A stretch of 11,025 nucleotides of DNA from Rickettsiales bacterium (GTDB lineage: Bacteria; Pseudomonadota; Alphaproteobacteria; Rickettsiales; UBA1997), in NCBI GenBank assembly GCA_947505885.1, contig CANNMN010000026.1, forward strand, positions 1 to 11,025. The letters run 5' to 3'. This document shows, piece after piece, positions 6,895-11,025 of this stretch. The notes beneath the pieces were generated by a model. The model had not been told where the DNA came from. It did not search any database and was given only the letters and a program-made list of their open reading frames with translations. Each line of letters begins with the position of its first letter. The first letter of the stretch is position 1. The position numbers and the translations under genes are program-made.

Positions 6895-7875
6895 TTACTT
6901 TTTAGCCTCTGCTTTTAAAGGTATTTTTGCTTCTCTAAAATAACGCTCAGCGCCTGGATGTAATGGAGCTGAGTTACCTTCTTTAACCATGTCTTCTTTC
7001 TTTAAATTAGAAAAAACAGGGTGAAGAGTTTTGAAGTTGTCAAAATTTTCCATCACCGCTTTGGTGATGTTGTAAACCACATCAGCGCTTTGTTTATCTG
7101 AGGTTACGATTGCGGCTTTAACGCCAAAACTTGTGATGTCATTAGCATTTCCAGCATACATTCCGCCCGGGATTATGGCCTTAACATAAAATGGATTTTT
7201 CTCGATTAACTTATCAAGAGCCACCTGATCGATTGGAATAATTTTTATCTTACAAGTTTGAGTAGCTTCTTGCAGAACTCCATTCGGATTGCCGGCAACG
7301 TAAATCATTACATCAATCTTTCCGTCACACAGTGCTCTAGGTTGCTCAGATGGCTGAAGGTAAGTAATCGCAGCGAAATCTTGCTTTGTCCAACCCTTAA
7401 CTTCCATCAACACTTCTGTTGTTGCATAAACGCCAGAACCTTCTGGTCCAAAGTTTACTTTTTTGCCAAGAATATCATCCAACTTAGTCATTTTAGAACT
7501 TTCCAAAACCGCGATTGAAAAAGTCTCGGAGTAAAGAGACATAACCGAGCGCAATTCTTTAAATGGTTTTTGGTCAGCAAAAAATCCGGTGCCGTTATAG
7601 GCATGATATTGCCAATCTGATTGCACGATTCCGAAATCAATCACGCCATTACGAATAGCATTAAGATTAGATACTGAACCTCCGGTTGACTCAACTGAAC
7701 AACGAATTCCATGTTCCTTGCGACCGCGATTTACTAGGCGACAAATTGCTCCCCCGGCCGGGTAATAAACACCTGTGATCGCACCAGTTCCAATTGAAAT
7801 GTAACGCGTCGCTGCGAAAGACTCTTCTGTTAAAAAACAAATGCAGACAAGAACGAGTAGGAATAGTTTTTTCAT
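6895..7875 (-). CDS. TAXI family TRAP transporter solute-binding protein
   Basis: Periplasmic receptor of 326 residues, normal for the family. Residues 1-21 form a Sec signal peptide (MKK, hydrophobic core, ESFA before the likely cleavage). The mature N-terminus has the TAXI hallmark YISIGTGAITGVYYPAGGAI (25-44), then a VESTGGSVSNLNAIRNG block (60-76) and DFGIVQSDW (79-87), all diagnostic of TAXI receptors. In known systems such a receptor delivers its ligand (for studied members, acidic amino or dicarboxylic acids) to a fused DctQM-type membrane protein. No such permease gene lies in this window, so the partner must be elsewhere or missing. The gene is divergent from an acidic amino acid/dicarboxylate symporter, with a TTGACA -35 at 7935-7940 (complement). 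No Shine-Dalgarno precedes the ATG. Family assignment is firm; ligand unknown. Confidence 0.9.
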   Translation of the reverse strand: MKKLFLLVLVCICFLTEESFAATRYISIGTGAITGVYYPAGGAICRLVNRGRKEHGIRCSVESTGGSVSNLNAIRNGVIDFGIVQSDWQYHAYNGTGFFADQKPFKELRSVMSLYSETFSIAVLESSKMTKLDDILGKKVNFGPEGSGVYATTEVLMEVKGWTKQDFAAITYLQPSEQPRALCDGKIDVMIYVAGNPNGVLQEATQTCKIKIIPIDQVALDKLIEKNPFYVKAIIPGGMYAGNANDITSFGVKAAIVTSDKQSADVVYNITKAVMENFDNFKTLHPVFSNLKKEDMVKEGNSAPLHPGAERYFREAKIPLKAEAKK

Positions 7876-7912
7876 CTATTAGGGGGAAGTTTTTAAAGGA
7901 ATGAAGATGGCA

Positions 7913-7940
7913 AAGATTCGGTCGTTTTTTTAAATGTCAA
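7913..7940 (-). promoter_or_regulatory. Predicted promoter of the TAXI gene
   Basis: A perfect TTGACA on the minus strand (complement of 7935-7940), a 16-bp spacer and AATCTT (complement of 7913-7918) as a weak -10. The implied leader is about 30 nt. Its -35 is half of an inverted repeat shared with the promoter of the divergent symporter gene. Confidence 0.45.
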
Positions 7941-7980
7941 TTTTCCTAACTTCACAAAATCTCGTCGGTAATTTGACATT
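7933..7980. repeat. Inverted repeat AATGTCAA / TTGACATT between divergent promoters
   Basis: Arms of 8 bp at 7933-7940 and 7973-7980, 32 bp apart and 40 bp from centre to centre, about four helical turns. Each arm contains the -35 hexamer of one of the two divergent promoters. The symmetry could be an operator pair or simply two good -35 boxes facing apart. Confidence 0.55.
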
Positions 7981-8001
7981 AGGTTAGTCGCTTTTTACGT
8001 T
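7973..8001 (+). promoter_or_regulatory. Predicted promoter of the symporter-lolA-tolR-tolA operon
   Basis: Perfect TTGACA at 7973-7978, a 17-bp spacer and TACGTT at 7996-8001 (three of six matches to TATAAT). The start would lie near 8008, giving a leader of roughly 45-50 nt before the ATG at 8056. The -35 is the strongest promoter element in the window. Confidence 0.5.
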
Positions 8002-8055
8002 CTATCTTCAACACTGAATTAATGGCTCTACTCCTAAAACTTAAAATTAAAAAAA

Positions 8056-9282
8056 ATGAAACTTTGGCAACAGGTTCTTATTGGTCTTGCTTTGGGTATT
8101 GTTGCAGGAGTTCTTCTGGGCGAACAAGCTGCCGGTTTAAAAATTTTCGGCACTGTTTTTATTAGCCTAATCAAGATGGTCATCGTTCCATTGATTTTTT
8201 TCGCTCTCCTTTCCGGGATAACCTCAATGAATGGCGCAGGAAACTTTACTAGAGTTGGCCTCAAAGGTTTTTCTGCTTACATTTTTACTGCCATTTTTGC
8301 TGTATTAATTGGTCTTGCTGCTGGAACAATTTTTCAGCCCGGCGCTGGCGTAAATCTTCATTCAATGATTGGATCCGAAGGAATTACCCCGATTGTCGCA
8401 ACTAAGGCCCCGCCAACAATTTCTGAATTTTTACTTGGTTTGATTCCAACAAATCCAATCAATGCAATGGCCACCGATAACTTTTTGCAGATCATTATTT
8501 TTTCGATCTTCACCGGGATTGTAATCAACATGGTCGGTGAAAAAGCTAAGCCGCTTAAAGAAATTATTTATTCTGCTTCACAAGTTACTTTCCGAATGAT
8601 TGAGATCATCGTGAAGCTCGCGCCCTTTGGTGTATTTGGCTTCACCTCCTGGATTGTTGGAACGCAAGGCCTGGAAGTTTTAGAAGCTCTTGGCAAATTA
8701 GTTGTCACAGTTTTGGCCGCTTGCGCTTTCCAATATTTAATTTTTGGCGTGATGATTTTGGTATTTGCCAAAATTTCTCCCCTGCCTTTTTACCGCAAAA
8801 TTCTTGTTACTCAGTCTCTTGCTTTTGCAACTAGCAGCAGCAAAGCAACGCTCTCAACAGCAATGAGTCAACTTCAAGAAAGAATGGGCGTTTCTAAATC
8901 TAACTCCAATTTTTTAATGCCGCTTGGTGTCTGCATTAACATGGACGGAGCCGCGATTTATCTCGGCATTTGCGCTCTATTCTTCGCTCAAGCCTACGGA
9001 ATTGATCTCACTACTCAGAACTACATCATGTTAGTTCTAACCTGCACTCTTGGCTCAATCGGTGCCGCTGGAATTCCTAGTGGCTCAATCATTTTCATGG
9101 GAATGGTTTTAAGCTCAGTCGGTTTACCACTCGAAGGAATTGGCATCATTCTTGGTGTAGATCGAGTTTTAGACATGGTGCGCACAACCATCAACATCAC
9201 CGGAGACAGCGCAATCACCCTCATCGTCGACAAGAGCGAAGGCGGGCTGAATGAAAAACTTTACCACAAGAAGAATGTTTAA
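8056..9282 (+). CDS. gltP: Dicarboxylate/amino acid:cation symporter (DAACS/GltP-DctA family)
   Basis: Inner-membrane secondary transporter of 408 residues that takes up acidic amino acids or C4-dicarboxylates with Na+ or H+. Family landmarks are LIPTNPINA (129-137), the serine-rich hairpin ATSSSKATL (258-266), the cation-site motif NMDG (295-298), the second hairpin GAAGIPSGSIIFM (336-348), and the last helix DRVLDMVRTTINITGD (369-384). By alignment with the archaeal homologue GltPh, Asp373, Arg376, Asn380 and Asp384 match the substrate- and cation-binding Asp394, Arg397, Asn401 and Asp405. The retained Arg indicates an acidic substrate rather than a neutral amino acid. The serine motif has Lys where SSSSATLP-type sequences carry none, a mild oddity. 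The symbol gltP is a family-level choice; dctA is possible. First gene of an operon, overlapping lolA. No Shine-Dalgarno is visible before the ATG. Confidence 0.9.
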   Translation: MKLWQQVLIGLALGIVAGVLLGEQAAGLKIFGTVFISLIKMVIVPLIFFALLSGITSMNGAGNFTRVGLKGFSAYIFTAIFAVLIGLAAGTIFQPGAGVNLHSMIGSEGITPIVATKAPPTISEFLLGLIPTNPINAMATDNFLQIIIFSIFTGIVINMVGEKAKPLKEIIYSASQVTFRMIEIIVKLAPFGVFGFTSWIVGTQGLEVLEALGKLVVTVLAACAFQYLIFGVMILVFAKISPLPFYRKILVTQSLAFATSSSKATLSTAMSQLQERMGVSKSNSNFLMPLGVCINMDGAAIYLGICALFFAQAYGIDLTTQNYIMLVLTCTLGSIGAAGIPSGSIIFMGMVLSSVGLPLEGIGIILGVDRVLDMVRTTINITGDSAITLIVDKSEGGLNEKLYHKKNV

Positions 9283-9865
9283 AAAGTTAGCGCTAAGTGC
9301 TTGGTGCTTAGCGCTAAGCCTTTCTCCTTGTTACGCCACAGAAGATTTAACACAGATCGAATCTTACCTTAATAACATCAAAAACATCTCGGCTGATTTC
9401 ACCCAGCAATCTGAAAGTGGAACGGTTGCGGGAAAATTTTACCTCGCGCGCAATTATGAAACTGCCGGAAAAATGCGCGTAGAATATTTAGCTGAGCCAA
9501 AAATCGTAATCGTAGTTAATGGTGCAGTTCTTTCTTATTTTGATGTTGAGCTTGATGAAATCTCTCATCTTAGCACCAACACAACTCCCGCATCTTTTTT
9601 AACTCGACCAAATATTTCCTTTGCGGCGAAAGACATCGAGGTCACTAAAGTTGAAAAAGAACCTAATCAAATAAGCATTTCTTTGGTCAAAAAAAATCGT
9701 AAAGATGCCGGAGAATTTACGCTTATTTTTGACTTAAATCCGCTGCGCTTCATTAAGATGAAGGTTAAAAATGATCTCGAACAAATCGTTACGGTTACTC
9801 TCTCTAACATTGATTTCAAAAGCGCGATTCCAAATAAAAGTTTTGTAATCAGTCGTAAGAAATAA
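9275..9865 (+). CDS. lolA: Outer-membrane lipoprotein carrier protein LolA
   Basis: Periplasmic chaperone that accepts lipoproteins from the LolCDE transporter and delivers them to the outer membrane. From ATG 9275 it is 196 residues: a signal peptide MFKKLALSAWCLALSLSPCYA, then the LolA opening TEDLTQIESYLNNIKNISADFTQ in mature form. GKFYLARNYETAGKMRVEY, which corresponds to the usual G-x-(F/L)-x-x-x-R-P-x-x-(F/M)-R-x-x-Y strand, and NPLRFIKMKV further on fit the family's unclosed barrel. I chose 9275 because it gives a standard signal peptide and a short 8-nt overlap with the symporter stop (ATGTTTAA). An in-frame ATG at 9251 would add MKNFTTRR and a 32-nt overlap. A strong hairpin lies in the signal-peptide codons (9287-9317). 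tolR follows 17 nt after the stop. The missing Pro in the R-P position is a minor variation. Confidence 0.85.
   Translation: MFKKLALSAWCLALSLSPCYATEDLTQIESYLNNIKNISADFTQQSESGTVAGKFYLARNYETAGKMRVEYLAEPKIVIVVNGAVLSYFDVELDEISHLSTNTTPASFLTRPNISFAAKDIEVTKVEKEPNQISISLVKKNRKDAGEFTLIFDLNPLRFIKMKVKNDLEQIVTVTLSNIDFKSAIPNKSFVISRKK
9287..9317 (+). repeat. Strong hairpin made of two tandem TTAGCGCTAAG palindromes at the start of lolA
   Basis: TTAGCGCTAAGTGC (9287-9300) and GTGCTTAGCGCTAA (9304-9317) can form a 14-bp stem, with two G-U pairs in RNA, closed by the loop TTG. The 11-mer TTAGCGCTAAG also recurs directly at 9287-9297 and 9308-9318, exactly 21 bp apart. It lies just after the symporter stop (9282) and in lolA codons 5-15, where it encodes LALS twice. 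No T-run follows, so it is not a plain terminator; it may modulate lolA translation or mRNA processing. Confidence 0.65.
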
Positions 9866-9882
9866 CCGTCGAATAGTGACAA

Positions 9883-10302
9883 ATGTCTTTCTCGCTAAAT
9901 CAAAAATCTGCCAAAAAACGCCGAATTATTTCCGAGATTAATGTCACGCCATTCGTCGATGTTTTATTGGTTTTGCTAATTATCTTCATGGTCGCCGCAC
10001 CAATGATGACAAGCTCAGTAAGTATCGACTTACCCAAGGGATCAGCCGATCCAAACAATGAAAAAATTCAGCCAATTACGGTTTCGGTGAAAGCTGATGG
10101 AACAATTTTTCTACAAGAGGATTCGGTAAAATTATCCACGCTAGGAGCGCAATTAATCGAGATAAATGGCAAAAATTTGAGTAACAAAATTCTCGTGCGT
10201 GCCGATAAAAATCTCGATTACGGTCGCGTAATGGAAGTGGTGCGAATCATAAGTGTAGCGGGGTTCAACCAAGTTGTTCTAGTTACCGAATTAGCCCAAT
10301 GA
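9883..10302 (+). CDS. tolR: Tol-Pal system protein TolR (ExbD/TolR family)
   Basis: Inner-membrane subunit of the proton-driven TolQ-TolR motor, which energises TolA and keeps the outer membrane drawn in during division. 139 residues, very close to E. coli TolR. A basic N-terminal cytoplasmic tail (KKRR at 11-14) precedes EINVTPFVDVLLVLLIIFMV (18-37), the single membrane helix with the essential proton-path Asp26 (Asp23 in E. coli). The periplasmic domain follows, with IDLPKGSA and the ILVRADKNLDYGRVMEVV segment (about 102-119) typical of the family. ExbD is the alternative, but the following tolA-like gene and the preceding lolA favour TolR. It overlaps tolA by 4 nt (ATGA), indicating translational coupling. 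tolQ, normally directly upstream, is replaced here by lolA. An in-frame TGA just upstream fixes the ATG as start; no Shine-Dalgarno. Confidence 0.9.
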   Translation: MSFSLNQKSAKKRRIISEINVTPFVDVLLVLLIIFMVAAPMMTSSVSIDLPKGSADPNNEKIQPITVSVKADGTIFLQEDSVKLSTLGAQLIEINGKNLSNKILVRADKNLDYGRVMEVVRIISVAGFNQVVLVTELAQ

Positions 10303-11025
10303 TTAAGAATCTTCTTTACTCGCTGTTCATACATTTTTTGCTGCTCTTAGTTATCTATCTCAATTTTAATCTTCGTAAACCTGAAGAAAATAAAACTACC
10401 GAAATCGCTGTGAGCCTTGTCACACTTACCGGCGAAGAGAAGTCTAACATTGATCAGTTCCCTAGCGCCGCCAAAGAAGAATCTAAAAAAGATGAAGGCG
10501 CAAAAAAAGTAGAAGAGACAAAAGAAGCCGAATCGACAAAGATTACCGAAAAAAATAAAGTCAAAAAATCGCCAAAAAAATTAGCGCGAGCGAAAGTTGC
10601 AAAAGCTGTAAAGAAGGCAGTTATCGAAGAAAAAATTAAAGAATTTAAGCCAGAAGAAAAGGAAGAAATAAAACAAAAAGACGCGTCAAAATTACAAGAG
10701 GACGAAGTTCAAAATCAAAATGAGGATAAAGAAGAAAATGATGTGCCAAAAAAAGAGGAAGACTCTGGCGCTAAAAAAGAATCCACGAAAGAATCGGAAG
10801 AAAAAAAGCGGGAAAATCCAAAAGATTCTGAAATGGTAAACATGCCTAATAGCCTAGAAAATCTTGATCTCTCAGGTCGTGAAAAATTCAACATTCAATC
10901 TCAGTTAAAATTTTGCTACCGAATGGCGCAAAGCGAATCAAAGCTCGAAAGCAAAACGAAAGTTGTGGCCAAGGTTCAGATTAGTCGCGATGGGAAAATC
11001 AGCATAAATCTTGACGATCTGATTA
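10299..11025 (+). CDS. tolA: TolA-like protein (Tol-Pal system), C-terminus outside the window
   Basis: Periplasm-spanning linker that transmits TolQR motion to TolB-Pal at the outer membrane. 242 residues are visible and the frame runs off the right edge. Order: a short cytoplasmic start, one membrane helix (about 4-24, LLYSLFIHFLLLLVIYLNF), a long highly charged Lys/Glu-rich region (28-180) with low complexity, then the start of a small folded domain, NIQSQLKFCYRMA (198-210), with KVVAKVQISRDGKI (221-234). That last part matches the TolA/TonB C-terminal pattern seen in alphaproteobacterial TolA (I-x-x-Q-x-x-x-C-W/Y ... V-x-V-x-x-x-x-D-G-x-I). Unlike E. coli TolA, the stalk is Lys/Glu-rich rather than Ala-rich. 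The start ATG overlaps the tolR stop as ATGA. Assignment relies on architecture and neighbourhood, since the stalk itself has no sequence signature; a TonB-type protein is the alternative. Confidence 0.82.
   Translation, partial: MIKNLLYSLFIHFLLLLVIYLNFNLRKPEENKTTEIAVSLVTLTGEEKSNIDQFPSAAKEESKKDEGAKKVEETKEAESTKITEKNKVKKSPKKLARAKVAKAVKKAVIEEKIKEFKPEEKEEIKQKDASKLQEDEVQNQNEDKEENDVPKKEEDSGAKKESTKESEEKKRENPKDSEMVNMPNSLENLDLSGREKFNIQSQLKFCYRMAQSESKLESKTKVVAKVQISRDGKISINLDDLI

Noticed and set aside
8034..9233. Several open frames antisense to the symporter gene.
   Set aside because: They are shadows of the coding frame, with Pro/Arg/Thr-rich translations and no family features.
9251..9286. With a start at 9251, LolA would begin with TRRMFKK, similar to a twin-arginine export motif.
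   Set aside because: LolA is a Sec substrate in studied species. These codons overlap the symporter gene in another frame, and the 9275 start gives a normal Sec signal.

Overview
The window is AT-rich, roughly two-thirds A+T by eye. It looks like an alphaproteobacterial chromosome, probably Rickettsiales/Holosporales-like or another host-associated or aquatic lineage with a low-GC genome. That placement is an inference. It rests on base composition, on the domain style of TolR/TolA, CysQ and a TAXI solute-binding protein, on a large orphan protein with effector-like features, and on IS debris. No rRNA, tRNA or CRISPR array was seen.

Layout. (1) 1-2728, minus strand: a tight three-gene operon read from an MFS permease, through a DUF3833 lipoprotein, into a DNA photolyase that leaves the window on the left. 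The photolyase probably starts at TTG. (2) 2729-5997: a gene-poor island. It holds a frameshifted IS3-type OrfA remnant, about 380 bp of unassigned DNA, one 616-residue orphan protein on the minus strand, and a further ~640 bp with no convincing gene. (3) 5998-6828, plus strand: a CysQ-type 3'(2'),5'-bisphosphate nucleotidase. It converges on (4) 6895-7875, minus strand: a periplasmic TAXI solute-binding protein with no TRAP permease beside it. (5) 8056-11025, plus strand: an acidic amino acid/dicarboxylate symporter, LolA, TolR and TolA (cut by the window edge). The genes overlap or nearly touch, so this is probably one transcript.

Working together. The left operon combines UV repair with an envelope lipoprotein and a permease. 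The right operon combines nutrient uptake with envelope maintenance: LolA carries lipoproteins to the outer membrane, and TolR/TolA are parts of the Tol-Pal constriction machine. tolQ is not directly upstream of tolR. The TAXI receptor and the symporter are divergent. Each has a TTGACA -35 box, and the two boxes form an 8-bp inverted repeat, so shared control is possible.

Most worth a second look: the 616-aa orphan with a four-unit N-terminal PEV/PEL repeat and a basic C-terminus; the 14-bp hairpin built from two 21-bp-spaced palindromes at the start of lolA; the symmetric divergent promoters; and the near absence of Shine-Dalgarno motifs.
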